Below, piece by piece: positions 21,810 to 30,355 of a stretch of 64,000 nt of DNA. The stretch is from VRUE01 sp963816785 (GTDB lineage Bacteria; Actinomycetota; Thermoleophilia; Solirubrobacterales; 70-9). Position 1 is the first letter of the stretch. Each line of letters begins with the position of its first letter. The notes below the pieces were generated by a model. That model worked only from the letters and a program-made list of their open reading frames with translations. It had not been told where the DNA came from and did not search any database. Position numbers and translations under genes: made by a program. The stretch spans positions 868,001-932,000 of the forward strand of contig CAWFLL010000004.1 in the NCBI GenBank assembly GCA_963816785.1, given 5' to 3'.

Positions 21810-23111
21810 TCAGGGAGTCACCGTGGGCCGGTGCTCGGCGCCGGTGGGGTCCTCGGGTTTGACCGCGTCGTCGCCGAGTTCGAAGGCGTCGTGCAGCGCG
21901 CGCACCGCGTCCGGGACGCGGTCCGCCGAGATCACGCATGAGATCTTGATCGGCGAGGTGGAGATCATCTCGATATTGATCCCCTCCTCGCCCAGCACCT
22001 CGAAGACCCGCGCCGCGACCCCCGGGTGGGAGCGCATCCCGGCGCCGACGATCGAGACCTTGCCGATCCGCTCGTCGGTGCGAATCGCCTGGCTGAGGTC
22101 GCCGAGGGCGGAGATCGTGTCGGTGGCGGTGGCGAGGTCGGAGCGATCGACGGTGAAGGAGAGGTCGGCGAGCGCGTCATCGCCCACCGGCTCGTTCTGG
22201 ATGATCACATCGACGTTGACACCCGCCTTGGCCAGGGCCGTGAAGATCCGGCCGGCGACGCCGGGCTCGTCGCGGACGCCGGTCAGCGTCACCCGCGCCT
22301 CGCCGTCGGAGTGGGTCACCGCTGTCACGAATGGCTGCTCCATGCTCTCCTTCTCGGACTCCTGCTCGGAGACGACGAGGGTACCGGGGCCGTCCTCGAA
22401 GCTGCTGCGGCAGTGGATGCGGACACCGTGGTTGCGGGCGTACTCGACCGAGCGCAGCTGCAGGACCTTGGCTCCCGAGGCCGACATCTCGAGCATCTCC
22501 TCATAGGAGGCCGTCGCCAGCTTGCGGGCGCCGGGGACGATCCTCGGGTCGGCGCTGAAGACCCCGGCCACGTCGGTGTAGATCTCGCAGACCGAGGCGC
22601 CGAGCGCCGCGGCGAGCGCGACCGCGGTCGTGTCGGAGCCTCCCCGCCCCAGCGTCGTCACGTCGCGGCTGTCGGTCGACACTCCCTGGAAGCCGGCGAC
22701 GAGGACGATCCGGTCGTCCCCGAGCGCCTCCTGGATCCGCTCGGCGCGGACGTCGATGATCTTCGCCCTGGTGTGGGAGGAGTCGGTGACGATCCCGGCC
22801 TGCGATCCGGTCAGCGAGATCGCCTTGTGGCCCATGTCGTGGATCGCCATCGCGCAGAGCGCGCAGGAGATCCGCTCGCCGGTGGAGAGCAGCATGTCCA
22901 TCTCACGGGAGTCGGGGCGATCGGAGATTTCCATCGCCTGGGAGACCAGCTCGTCGGTTGTCTTGCCACGCGCAGAGAGCACCGCGACCACCCTGCTGCC
23001 GGCTTCGCGGGCGGTGACCACCCTCCGCGCCGCCCGCTTGATCTCCTCGGCGCCGGCGACGGAGGTGCCGCCGAACTTCATCACGACGATGTCTGTGTCT
23101 GCCGCGTTCAT
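21810..23111 (-). CDS. lysC: aspartate kinase with two C-terminal ACT domains
   Basis: 433 residues from ATG 23111; the open frame extends upstream into the regulatory region but without family similarity. VMKFGGTSVAGAEEI is the kinase signature and GRGGSDTTAVALAAALGA the second nucleotide motif. From about residue 270 two ACT domains follow (VTLTGVRDEPGVAGRIFTAL and VSIVGAGMRSHPGVAARVFE), so feedback inhibition by lysine and/or threonine is expected. It forms a two-gene unit with asd. The promoter lies in the 100-base divergent gap shared with padR. Confidence 0.97.
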   Translation of the reverse strand: MNAADTDIVVMKFGGTSVAGAEEIKRAARRVVTAREAGSRVVAVLSARGKTTDELVSQAMEISDRPDSREMDMLLSTGERISCALCAMAIHDMGHKAISLTGSQAGIVTDSSHTRAKIIDVRAERIQEALGDDRIVLVAGFQGVSTDSRDVTTLGRGGSDTTAVALAAALGASVCEIYTDVAGVFSADPRIVPGARKLATASYEEMLEMSASGAKVLQLRSVEYARNHGVRIHCRSSFEDGPGTLVVSEQESEKESMEQPFVTAVTHSDGEARVTLTGVRDEPGVAGRIFTALAKAGVNVDVIIQNEPVGDDALADLSFTVDRSDLATATDTISALGDLSQAIRTDERIGKVSIVGAGMRSHPGVAARVFEVLGEEGINIEMISTSPIKISCVISADRVPDAVRALHDAFELGDDAVKPEDPTGAEHRPTVTP

Positions 23112-23161
23112 CGCTCGCCGCAGGATAGTGCGGGACCAGGGCATGCCACAGCGGCTCCACA

Positions 23162-23177
23162 TGTGATCGAGATCACA
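23162..23177. promoter_or_regulatory. 16-bp perfect palindrome resembling a CRP/FNR-family site
   Basis: TGTGATCGAGATCACA fits the TGTGA-N6-TCACA pattern of CRP family sites exactly. It lies between the lysC start (23111) and the padR start (23212), 51 bases from the first and 35 from the second. Which gene it serves is not clear from position. Confidence 0.55.
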
Positions 23178-23181
23178 CCTT

Positions 23182-23207
23182 CCGATATATCGGCGCGATA
23201 TATATCG
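23182..23207. promoter_or_regulatory. tandem palindromes, probable PadR operator
   Basis: Two perfect 12-bp palindromes, CCGATATATCGG at 23182 and CGATATATATCG at 23196, lie 4-30 bases before the padR ATG and cover its ribosome site region. PadR proteins usually autoregulate through AT-rich dyads of this kind. Confidence 0.7.
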
Positions 23208-23211
23208 GAGC

Positions 23212-23757
23212 ATGAAGCTGAGCTCCACCGCCTATGTGATCCTCGGCATGGTCAGCCGCACACCCCGGTCCGGCTATGAGATCAAGGCTCTGGTCGACGG
23301 CAGCACACGGTTTTTCTGGGCGGCCAGCTATGGGCAGATTTACCCGGAGCTGAAACGGCTCTCCGAAGCGGGGCTCGTCGAGGGCTCCGACTCTCCCCGC
23401 GGGGAGCGCAAGCGGACGGTCTACGCGATCACCAAGTCCGGCCGAGCAGAGCTCAAGGACTGGCTCCGCCAGCCCCCGCAGACATCCGAGTTGCGCGAAG
23501 AAGGCCTGCTGAAGCTCTTCTTCGCCGGCATATTGCCGCCGGAGGAGGCGGTCGAGATCCTGCGGCCGATGCGCGAGCAGCGCCTCGACCTCGCCGAGCA
23601 GCTGCGGGCGATGGAGCCGCAGGCGCTCGAGAAGGGCGACCCGTTTCCGCTGATGGTGCTGCGGGGTGGAATCGAGTTCAACCAGTGGTTCGCCGAGTGG
23701 TGCGACCGGATGGAGGTCCAGCTGCTCGAGCCCGCCCAGGAGGAAAGGAGCAGCTGA
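23212..23757 (+). CDS. PadR family transcriptional regulator
   Basis: 181 residues. The N-terminal winged helix (LGMVSRTPRSGYEIKALVDG, then GQIYPELKRLSEAGLVEG) is PadR-type, followed by the C-terminal coiled-coil dimerisation domain of the Vir subgroup (about residues 90-175). Its stop overlaps the start of the MMPL exporter gene by one base, so regulator and exporter are one operon. Two palindromes directly upstream are the likely operator. The inducing compound is probably an exporter substrate; which one is unknown. Confidence 0.93.
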   Translation: MKLSSTAYVILGMVSRTPRSGYEIKALVDGSTRFFWAASYGQIYPELKRLSEAGLVEGSDSPRGERKRTVYAITKSGRAELKDWLRQPPQTSELREEGLLKLFFAGILPPEEAVEILRPMREQRLDLAEQLRAMEPQALEKGDPFPLMVLRGGIEFNQWFAEWCDRMEVQLLEPAQEERSS

Positions 23758-25895
23758 TGTTCGACGCACTCGCCCGCCTCGCCGATCGCCGCGCCCGCCG
23801 GGTCGGGCTGATCGCGATCGTCCTCTTCCTCTTCGCCGGCGCGGTCGGCGGCTCGGTCGCCGAACGGCTCGACCCCTACGGCGCCGACGACCCGGCGACC
23901 GAGGCCGTGAAGGCCAAGGAGCAGCTCGAGGACGCCGGCCTGCGGGTCCCCGGTGTGATCGTGGTGGTCGACGACGCCCCGGTCTCGAGAGCCTCGACCC
24001 GGGCCCGGATCGCCAAGCTCGAACGCGAGCTGGGCCGCCGCGGCGACGTCGAGTCGATCAGCAGCTACTACACGACCCGCTCCCGCGACTTCGTCTCCAA
24101 CGACCATCGCTCCACCTACCTCACAGTCGCCCTGAAGCCCACCGGGGACAAGGAGTGGCAGGACAGCGGGGCCGAGATCGCCGACCAGCTCGAGGGGCGC
24201 CCCGGCGTCACGGTGGGCGGCGCAGCCGTCGCTCAGGAGCAGGTCAACAAGCAGGTCGAGGAAGACCTGCAACGGGCGGAGATGCTGGCCTTCCCGCTCC
24301 TCTTTCTGCTCTCCTTCGTCTTCTTCCGCAGCCTCGTCGCCGCTCTGCTGCCGGTGATGATCGGGCTGCTGGCGATCGTCGGCACCTTTCTCATCCTCAG
24401 GGTGGCGAGCGAACTCGGCTCGATCTCGATCTTCGCCCTCAACCTGACCACCGGCCTGGGCCTGGGGCTGTCGATCGACTACAGCCTCTTCATCGTCTCC
24501 CGCTACCGCGAGGAGATCGCCAAGGACGGGCCCGGGCTGGCGGCGATGCGACGGGTGATGGCGACCGCCGGCCGGACCGTCTTCTTCTCCTCGCTGACGG
24601 TCGCGGCGGCGCTCGCCTCGCTGCTCGTCTTCCCGCAGCGGTTCCTCTACTCGATGGGCCTCGGCGGCTCGCTGGTGGCGGTGCTCGCGGCGCTGATCTC
24701 GCTGACCGTGCTGCCGGCGGTGCTGACCCTGCTCGGAAGCCGGGTCAACGCCCTCGCCCCCCGCTTCCTGCAGCGACGCGCCGAGGCCGACGCGCGTCCC
24801 GACGAGCACGGGTTCTGGTACCGGCTCTCGCGCCTCGTGATGCGCCGCCCGATTCCGATCGCCAGCCTCAGCGCCCTGTTCCTGATCGTCCTCGGCCTGC
24901 CCTTCTTCGGGATCAAGTTCAACACCGTCGACCCCACCGTCCTGCCGAAGGAGGCGAGCGCCCGCCAGGCCTACGACACCGTCACCTCGCAGTTCCCGCC
25001 CTACCGGGAGACGCCGATCTGGGTCTCGGTCAAGGGTGCCTCGCCAAAGGCGGCCGCTCCCCTCGCGGCGCGGATCCGGCGCACGGAGGGTGTCACCGCG
25101 GTCGTCCCGCCGCGACCTCTCGAGGAAGGGGTCACGGCGATCCAGGTCGTCTCCGCGAACCCGTTCAACTCGGAGGCAAGCCAGGCGACCATCGAACGAA
25201 TCCGCGACGTCGAGGCGCCGCCGGGGGCGACCGTCCTCGTCGGCGGCGCAACCGCCGACTTCATCGACTTCCAGGGCAGCCTCACCCGCCACCTCCCGGT
25301 CGCCTTCGCGATCATCGTCATCGCCACCCTGATCATCCTTTTCCTGATGACCGGGTCGGTGGTGCTGCCGATCAAGTCGCTGATCATGAACGTGCTCAAC
25401 CTCAGCGCCGTGTTCGGCCTGCTGGTGCTGATCTTCCAGGACGGGCGACTGGAAGGGCTGCTGGACTACACGAGCCAGGGCGCGATCGAGCAGACGATGC
25501 CGATCCTGCTGTTCGCGGTCGCCTTCGGTCTCTCGACCGACTACGCGGTGTTCCTGCTCTCGCGGATCAAAGAGGCCCGCGACCACGGCGCATCCGATTC
25601 GGAGTCGGTGGCGATCGGACTGGAGCGGACCGGCCGGATCGTCACCGCCGCGGCGCTCCTGTTCGCCGTCGCGATCGGCGCCTTCGCGACCTCCGAGATC
25701 ATCTTCATCAAGCAGAACGGCGTCGGCACCGCGCTCGCGGTGTTGATCGACGCCAGCATCATCCGCGCCCTGCTCGTCCCCTCGCTGATGGAGCTGCTCG
25801 GGAAGTGGAACTGGTGGGCGCCGGCGCCTCTGCGCCGCCTGCACGAACGAATTGGCATCAGCGAGACGGGGCCGGCCTCGGCGCAGGCCCACTGA
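23757..25895 (+). CDS. MMPL/RND family transporter
   Basis: 712 residues from ATG 23757 (MFDALARLADRRARRVGLIA). There are twelve predicted membrane segments in two halves, each with a large loop after the first helix. The proton-relay Asp-Tyr pairs are in LGLSIDYSLFIVSRY and FGLSTDYAVFLLSRI, as in MmpL3-type proteins. The family moves lipids or hydrophobic drugs across the membrane with the proton gradient. Coupling to PadR suggests inducible export. The short SnoaL-like gene follows by 16 bases. Confidence 0.92.
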   Translation: MFDALARLADRRARRVGLIAIVLFLFAGAVGGSVAERLDPYGADDPATEAVKAKEQLEDAGLRVPGVIVVVDDAPVSRASTRARIAKLERELGRRGDVESISSYYTTRSRDFVSNDHRSTYLTVALKPTGDKEWQDSGAEIADQLEGRPGVTVGGAAVAQEQVNKQVEEDLQRAEMLAFPLLFLLSFVFFRSLVAALLPVMIGLLAIVGTFLILRVASELGSISIFALNLTTGLGLGLSIDYSLFIVSRYREEIAKDGPGLAAMRRVMATAGRTVFFSSLTVAAALASLLVFPQRFLYSMGLGGSLVAVLAALISLTVLPAVLTLLGSRVNALAPRFLQRRAEADARPDEHGFWYRLSRLVMRRPIPIASLSALFLIVLGLPFFGIKFNTVDPTVLPKEASARQAYDTVTSQFPPYRETPIWVSVKGASPKAAAPLAARIRRTEGVTAVVPPRPLEEGVTAIQVVSANPFNSEASQATIERIRDVEAPPGATVLVGGATADFIDFQGSLTRHLPVAFAIIVIATLIILFLMTGSVVLPIKSLIMNVLNLSAVFGLLVLIFQDGRLEGLLDYTSQGAIEQTMPILLFAVAFGLSTDYAVFLLSRIKEARDHGASDSESVAIGLERTGRIVTAAALLFAVAIGAFATSEIIFIKQNGVGTALAVLIDASIIRALLVPSLMELLGKWNWWAPAPLRRLHERIGISETGPASAQAH

Positions 25896-25911
25896 CAGGG
25901 GAGGTTGGGAG

Positions 25912-26367
25912 ATGGTCTATCGGACGATCGTGAAGCGCAAGGCGCGCGGCCTGTTCGCATCGCTGAGTGAGGGTGACTGGCGATCGGCCGTGGAGGACGT
26001 GGCCGACGACGTCCACCACATCTTTCCCGGCGACAACGCCCTCGGCGGCGAGCGGCACTCGCGGGAGGCGCTTGAACGCTGGTTCGAACGGCTCTATCGG
26101 CTGATCCCGGAGATCGAGTTCGAGGTCACCGACGTCGCGGTGCGCGGCTGGCCCTGGGACACCGCGGTCTCGATCCAGTGGACCGACCAGGGCCGGACCG
26201 CGGACGGCACTCCGTACGAGAACGAAGGCGCCCACTGGGTCCGATTGCGCTGGGGCAGGGCGACCGAGATCCACGCCTACCTCGACACCGAGAAGGTGAC
26301 CGCGATCACCGAGAGGCTCGCCGAGAGCGGGATCGAGGAGGCGGCGGCGGCGCCGGTCGCGGGCTGA
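25912..26367 (+). CDS. SnoaL-like/NTF2-fold protein
   Basis: 151 residues from ATG 25912 with GGGGAGG upstream. The pattern (ARGLFASLSEGDWRSAVEDV, then VHHIFPGDNALGG, then WVRLRWGRATEIHAYLDTEK) is the NTF2-like alpha+beta cone of SnoaL-type proteins, with histidines and aspartates lining a pocket. Members are isomerases, hydrolases or non-enzymatic binding proteins, so no reaction is assigned. It is probably the third gene of the PadR operon. Confidence 0.78.
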   Translation: MVYRTIVKRKARGLFASLSEGDWRSAVEDVADDVHHIFPGDNALGGERHSREALERWFERLYRLIPEIEFEVTDVAVRGWPWDTAVSIQWTDQGRTADGTPYENEGAHWVRLRWGRATEIHAYLDTEKVTAITERLAESGIEEAAAAPVAG

Positions 26368-26372
26368 GAAGC

Positions 26373-27605
26373 TCAGCGCTTGAGGTCGCCCTGGGCGGTC
26401 TTCGGGTCCTCGGCGCCCTTGACCTTCTCGTCGCTGGCGACGCCGGCCAGGGTCAGTGAGCCGTCGGGCTCGACCGTCGCGGTCGCGAGGAAGGAGTCGC
26501 CGAGCACCAGCTTCGCGGCCTTGATCCTGGCCGGCACGGTCAGGGTCAGGTCCTGGGCGCTGGCGCGGGTATCGTCGGCGCTGAGCAGGATCTGGCCGGT
26601 CTGCGGGCAGATCGCGGCGACGATCCCGGCCAGGTCGACGTAGGTCGCGGGCTCCGCTTCGACCTCGATCTTCTGCTGCCAGAGGATCGCGGCCGGCTGA
26701 ATCGCCTTCAGCGCCGGCTGGCTCGGGTCCGGGGCGCAGGCCGGCGGCGGCGGAGCCGCCGCGGGATCGACGGTGGCGGCGGGAGCCGCCGTTTCAGGCA
26801 CCGGGACGGCCGCCGACACGCTGGCCTCGGTCGGCTGGCGCTCGATCTTGACCTCGACGGTCGCGTAGGAGTTGATCGCCGGAAGCGCCGGCGCGGACCC
26901 GCTCGGGTCGGGTCTGACCCCGACCAGGATCGAGGACCCCCGGCCCGAGACCGTGTAGGCGGGCGCGGCGGGGGTCGGGTCGACAAAGGTGACGACGCCA
27001 CGGAAGGACGCACGGCTGCTCGTGCCGGCGGATTTCGGCTTCCCGGCCTCCGCGAAGGTCCCGTTGTCGAGGCGACGGCCGGAGAGTTTCAGCTTGGTGC
27101 CGGGCACGGGGAGCCTTGCGGCGTGCACGGAGACCAGTTCGCCGCCCTTGATCGCGACGGTGTAGCTGCCCGCTGCGGGATTGGTGTGGACGACGGTCCC
27201 CTCCAGCGGCAGGGCTTCTTCGGATTCCGGTTCTCCTTCTTCTTCCTCGGGAGGAGCGGGCTGCGGCTCTGCTTCCGGTGCAGGCGCTTCTTCTGGCGCG
27301 GCGGGCGATGGCGCCGGCAGCGCCCCGAGGGCGCCGCCTTCGCTGCCCGCGCCTTCGCCACCGCCGGCGAGGGTGGGAGCAGGGCCCCCACCCCCGCCGC
27401 TGCGGTCTTCGCTCGTACCCCCGTCGGAAGCTGGGATTTCAATGATCTGAGGGGTGCCTGCCAGGGTGCCGGCGGCGGTGGGGCCGATCGCGACGCCGAT
27501 GAAGAGCCCGAATCCGAGCGCCATCGCACTCAGCGGCCCGGCCCAGCGGCGGTCGGTGACGACCAGGGAGAAGGCCCGCAAGACGCGGTTCGAGATCGAG
27601 GTCAC
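26373..27605 (-). CDS. membrane-anchored proline/glutamate-rich protein with DUF5666-like beta domains
   Basis: About 410 residues from GTG 27605, which overlaps the stop of the gene before it (GTGA). One membrane segment near the N-terminus (PLSAMALGFGLFIGVAIGPT) is followed by a Gly/Ser/Pro/Glu-rich spacer of about 90 residues. Small beta domains follow (LEGTVVHTNPAAGSYTVAIK, then VPGTKLKLSGRRLDNG; later FRGVVTFVDPTP), resembling DUF5666 repeats. It should lie outside the membrane. It is the last gene of the extended phosphate operon. Function unknown. Confidence 0.65.
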   Translation of the reverse strand: MTSISNRVLRAFSLVVTDRRWAGPLSAMALGFGLFIGVAIGPTAAGTLAGTPQIIEIPASDGGTSEDRSGGGGGPAPTLAGGGEGAGSEGGALGALPAPSPAAPEEAPAPEAEPQPAPPEEEEGEPESEEALPLEGTVVHTNPAAGSYTVAIKGGELVSVHAARLPVPGTKLKLSGRRLDNGTFAEAGKPKSAGTSSRASFRGVVTFVDPTPAAPAYTVSGRGSSILVGVRPDPSGSAPALPAINSYATVEVKIERQPTEASVSAAVPVPETAAPAATVDPAAAPPPPACAPDPSQPALKAIQPAAILWQQKIEVEAEPATYVDLAGIVAAICPQTGQILLSADDTRASAQDLTLTVPARIKAAKLVLGDSFLATATVEPDGSLTLAGVASDEKVKGAEDPKTAQGDLKR

Positions 27606-27952
27606 GATCCCTGGGCGGGCGGCTGGGTTGGCGCCGGAGTCTGGGCGACCTGGGCCGGCGTGCGCTGCATCAGGTCCCTGCCGCACTGCCAGCAGAAGAC
27701 GGAGCCGCGGGCGTAGAGCGCACCGCAGTTTCCGCACGCTCCGGCCGCCCCCGCCTGGTCGAGCCGCAGCATCCGATCGACCTCGGCCAGTTCCGCGTCG
27801 ACCTGCTGCAGCTTCGCCGCCCGGCGGGTCAGGACGTCGAGCCGGAAGTGATCGCGGATCGCCATCTCGTAGGTGAGCCCGCCAAGGTCCCACTGGAGCT
27901 CGGCAAGCTGCTCGGCGAGGCTGTTCCGGCGCTGCTGCAGATCACCACTCAT
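27602..27952 (-). CDS. coiled-coil zinc-ribbon protein
   Basis: 116 residues. A helical, charged first part (residues 1-65, LQQRRNSLAEQLAELQWDLG) leads into a four-cysteine ribbon CGNCGALYARGSVFCWQCG, then a Pro/Gln tail. Such ribbons bind one zinc and often mediate protein contacts. It lies between the larger zinc-ribbon protein and the DUF5666-like protein, 12 bases after the former, in the pst operon. No function is known. Confidence 0.7.
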   Translation of the reverse strand: MSGDLQQRRNSLAEQLAELQWDLGGLTYEMAIRDHFRLDVLTRRAAKLQQVDAELAEVDRMLRLDQAGAAGACGNCGALYARGSVFCWQCGRDLMQRTPAQVAQTPAPTQPPAQGS

Positions 27953-27964
27953 CGCGATCGCCTC

Positions 27965-28615
27965 TCATTCGATGGTCGTCCCCTTGCTGCCGCCACCGGG
28001 GGCCTCGTTGTCCTTCGGCGGCGCCCTGCCGGGGGTGGCGATTTCGTTGGGCAGTTCGGCGGCCGCCTTCGAGTAGTCCTCGGGGCTCTTCCCCTGGAGC
28101 GCTTTGAGTTCGGCGTCGCTCGCGGTGACCGCGTTGCCGGTGTTCGTCTCTTCGCCGCCGCCCTTGCCGCCGCCCTTCGCCTTCGTCTGTTTCTTGGCTT
28201 CACCACCCTTCTGCGCACCCGTTTCCTCGCTGGCCGTCTCGCCGCCCCCGCCTTCGACCCGGACGACCGGAGGCGGGGCGGGGGCCGCGCTCGGGTCGCT
28301 GTCGCTGCGGCCGATCAGCACCCCGACCAGCAGCATCAGGCCGAGCACCGCGATGCCGCCGGCGGCGGCGAGCGGCGCGAAGTCACGCTGGCGCCCCTGC
28401 TCGGGTGCTGCCGCGGCGGGCGTCGCGGCAGCCTGCTTGGCGTCGGCCGCAGCCGCCGGCCTCTGATCCGGCAGGTGACGGCTGAAGTCGAGCCGCGGCT
28501 CACCGCGTCGCCGACCGCAGTTGAGGCAGTAGCGCTGGTCCGCCGCCAGCGGGGCGCCGCACTGGGGACACGGCTCCACCGCACCCTGCCGACCCTGTCG
28601 GTCGCGCTCGGTCAT
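27965..28615 (-). CDS. zinc-ribbon protein with one membrane segment
   Basis: 216 residues. An N-terminal ribbon CPQCGAPLAADQRYCLNCG is presumably cytoplasmic. A membrane helix near residues 83-102 (LAAAGGIAVLGLMLLVGVLI) and a long low-complexity exterior part rich in Gly, Lys, Glu and Ala follow. A zinc ribbon inside and a flexible tail outside suggest a scaffold or signalling role, which is only a guess. Its start lies right after a leader-repeat copy, 22 bases from the lipoprotein gene. Confidence 0.68.
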   Translation of the reverse strand: MTERDRQGRQGAVEPCPQCGAPLAADQRYCLNCGRRRGEPRLDFSRHLPDQRPAAAADAKQAAATPAAAAPEQGRQRDFAPLAAAGGIAVLGLMLLVGVLIGRSDSDPSAAPAPPPVVRVEGGGGETASEETGAQKGGEAKKQTKAKGGGKGGGEETNTGNAVTASDAELKALQGKSPEDYSKAAAELPNEIATPGRAPPKDNEAPGGGSKGTTIE

Positions 28616-28637
28616 CGCAAGTCCTCGCGCTTCGCGC
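28616..28637 (-). repeat. 5' leader repeat, degenerate copy (upstream of zinc-ribbon gene)
   Basis: Reading toward ATG 28615, the segment encodes SEREARGLA in frame, close to the AASEAR peptide of the other copies, and contains the small hairpin GCGC-GAA-GCGC. It is the weakest of the four copies and could be chance. Confidence 0.3.
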
Positions 28638-29396
28638 TCACTGCTGCTCCTGACCGGGGAGGGTTGGGAATTCGGTCACGACGAGGTCGGCTCCGCGCGG
28701 ATCGCCGATGAAGTAGATGTTGTAGGCGACGGGTTTGCTGTCGGCCTTGAAGTGTTCGATCGCGCCGCGACCGGCGGCCACGATCCGGTCGCCTTCACGC
28801 GCAACCCCGTACAGCAGCAGGCGCGGGATGTCCTCGCCGCTCTCGTTGACGACCTCGCCGGCCGCCGCGACTCCCGTGTAGGGGTCGCCCTCGAGCTTCG
28901 GCTCGGAGACCGAGACCTGCGGCTGCTCGCCGGAGTACGACTCGTCGCTGGCCCCAACCCTCGCCTCCACCTTCGCGGGCTTGCCCGTGGCGAGGATCTG
29001 ATCGTTGACCCAGGCGACCTCTCCCCCGGCCGGGATGAACGGCACCGCCGTCAGCGCCGGCTCGAGGCCGGGGAGGTCGTTCCTGTAGACGCTCTTGCCC
29101 TTCGCGTCGAGGACGTCGATCGCGATCGGGACTTCGATCAGGTCGCGGTCGGACTCGTTGCGGAGCTCGACGACGACGGCGCTCCCGACCCGGTCGGTGA
29201 GGAGGGTCGAGTCGAGCACCTTCACGTCGCTGCTCTCCTTGGTGATCTTCAGTCCCTCTTCCTGCTGCACCGGGCCCAGTTCGGCGCCGATCCTGGCGCT
29301 CTTGTCCTGGGTCGATTCGCATCCGGCGCTGACCAGTGCGACCCCCGCCAGGGCGAGCGTGACCGGCGCCGCCGCGCTGAGCCTGCCGAGCCTCAT
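28638..29396 (-). CDS. lipoprotein with FxLYD-like beta domains
   Basis: 252 residues with a signal peptide and lipobox LVSAGC, so the mature protein should start at a lipidated cysteine near residue 26. Two beta domains follow (VVVELRNESDRDLIEVPIAI and VAAAGEVVNESGEDIPRLLL), the pattern of FxLYD/DUF3426-type domains that handle protein contacts in the envelope. Its ATG overlaps the pstB stop by four bases. The context suggests a component of the phosphate uptake apparatus, which is inference. Confidence 0.75.
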   Translation of the reverse strand: MRLGRLSAAAPVTLALAGVALVSAGCESTQDKSARIGAELGPVQQEEGLKITKESSDVKVLDSTLLTDRVGSAVVVELRNESDRDLIEVPIAIDVLDAKGKSVYRNDLPGLEPALTAVPFIPAGGEVAWVNDQILATGKPAKVEARVGASDESYSGEQPQVSVSEPKLEGDPYTGVAAAGEVVNESGEDIPRLLLYGVAREGDRIVAAGRGAIEHFKADSKPVAYNIYFIGDPRGADLVVTEFPTLPGQEQQ

Positions 29397-30355
29397 CCGA
29401 ACGCACCGCCGACGTACTCACGGGTGCGCTGCTCCCGGGGGGAACCGAAGACCTGCTCGGCGGGCCCGTACTCGACCAGCTCCCCCAGGTACATGAAGCC
29501 GACGTGGTCGGCGATCCGCAGCGCCTGCTGCATGTTGTGGGTGACGATCACCACCGCCACCTCGTCGCGGAGTTTGAGGATCAGCTCCTCGATCACCTGA
29601 GTCGAGCGGGGGTCGAGCGCCGAACAGGGCTCGTCGAGCAGCAGCACCTCGGGGCGGGCGGCGAGGGCACGGGCGATGCAGAGCCGCTGCTGCTGACCGC
29701 CGGAGAGGCGCAGCGCCGGGTGCTCGAGGGTCGCCCCCACCTCGTCCCAGAGCCCGGCGCGCAGCAGGGCGTCGCCGACGTAGTTGTAGAGGGCGTCCTT
29801 GCCGGGCCGGCCCGAGCCCTGCTCGCGGAGCGCGTAGGCGATGTTGTCGAAGACGCTCATCGGGAACGGGTTCGGCTGCTGGAAGACCATGCTGATCCGC
29901 CGCCGCAGCGCCGTCACCTCCATCTGGTCGATATCTTCGCCGTCGAGGGTGATGCGGCCGCTCCGGGTCGCCGTCGGGGTGATCTCGACCAGCCGGTTGA
30001 GCGAGCGCAGCATGGTCGTCTTCCCGCATCCCGAGGGGCCGATCAGCGCCAGCACCTCGCCCTGGCGGACCGGGAGCGTTACCTGGTTGACCGCGATCTT
30101 CTCTCCGTAGGAGATCGAGACCCCCTCGATCCGCATCCGTTCCACCTTCGGCCCGGGGCTCGGCTCAGGCCGGCGCACCGGGGCGGTGATCCCGAGCGTC
30201 CCGACGCGGGCGGCGGCTCCGGCCCCGTTGCCGGGCGGCGGCTCCACCACGGTGGGCTCGCTGTCGACGACGATCCGGCGCACCGGAGGCGGCGGCGAGA
30301 GGATCACGTCGCGCGGGTCGCGGCCGGGATCGCCGGTCGGCGTCACCGCGCCCAT
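29393..30355 (-). CDS. pstB: phosphate ABC transporter ATP-binding protein
   Basis: 320 residues. After a proline-rich N-terminal extension of about 72 residues not usual for PstB, the ABC domain has Walker A GPSGCGKTT, Q-loop FQQPNPFPMSVFDNIAYALR, signature LSGGQQQR and Walker B LLLDEPCSALDP. The MSVFDNIAYALR stretch is specific to PstB. It powers phosphate import. It overlaps pstA by 13 bases and the lipoprotein gene by 4. An alternative start nearer the ABC domain (MRIEGVSISYG) cannot be excluded. Confidence 0.96.
   Translation of the reverse strand: MGAVTPTGDPGRDPRDVILSPPPPVRRIVVDSEPTVVEPPPGNGAGAAARVGTLGITAPVRRPEPSPGPKVERMRIEGVSISYGEKIAVNQVTLPVRQGEVLALIGPSGCGKTTMLRSLNRLVEITPTATRSGRITLDGEDIDQMEVTALRRRISMVFQQPNPFPMSVFDNIAYALREQGSGRPGKDALYNYVGDALLRAGLWDEVGATLEHPALRLSGGQQQRLCIARALAARPEVLLLDEPCSALDPRSTQVIEELILKLRDEVAVVIVTHNMQQALRIADHVGFMYLGELVEYGPAEQVFGSPREQRTREYVGGAFG

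Noticed and set aside
23421..25892. An 823-codon minus-strand frame over padR and the MMPL exporter
   Set aside because: The opposite strand carries two intact families with ribosome sites; this frame is a charged, low-complexity shadow.
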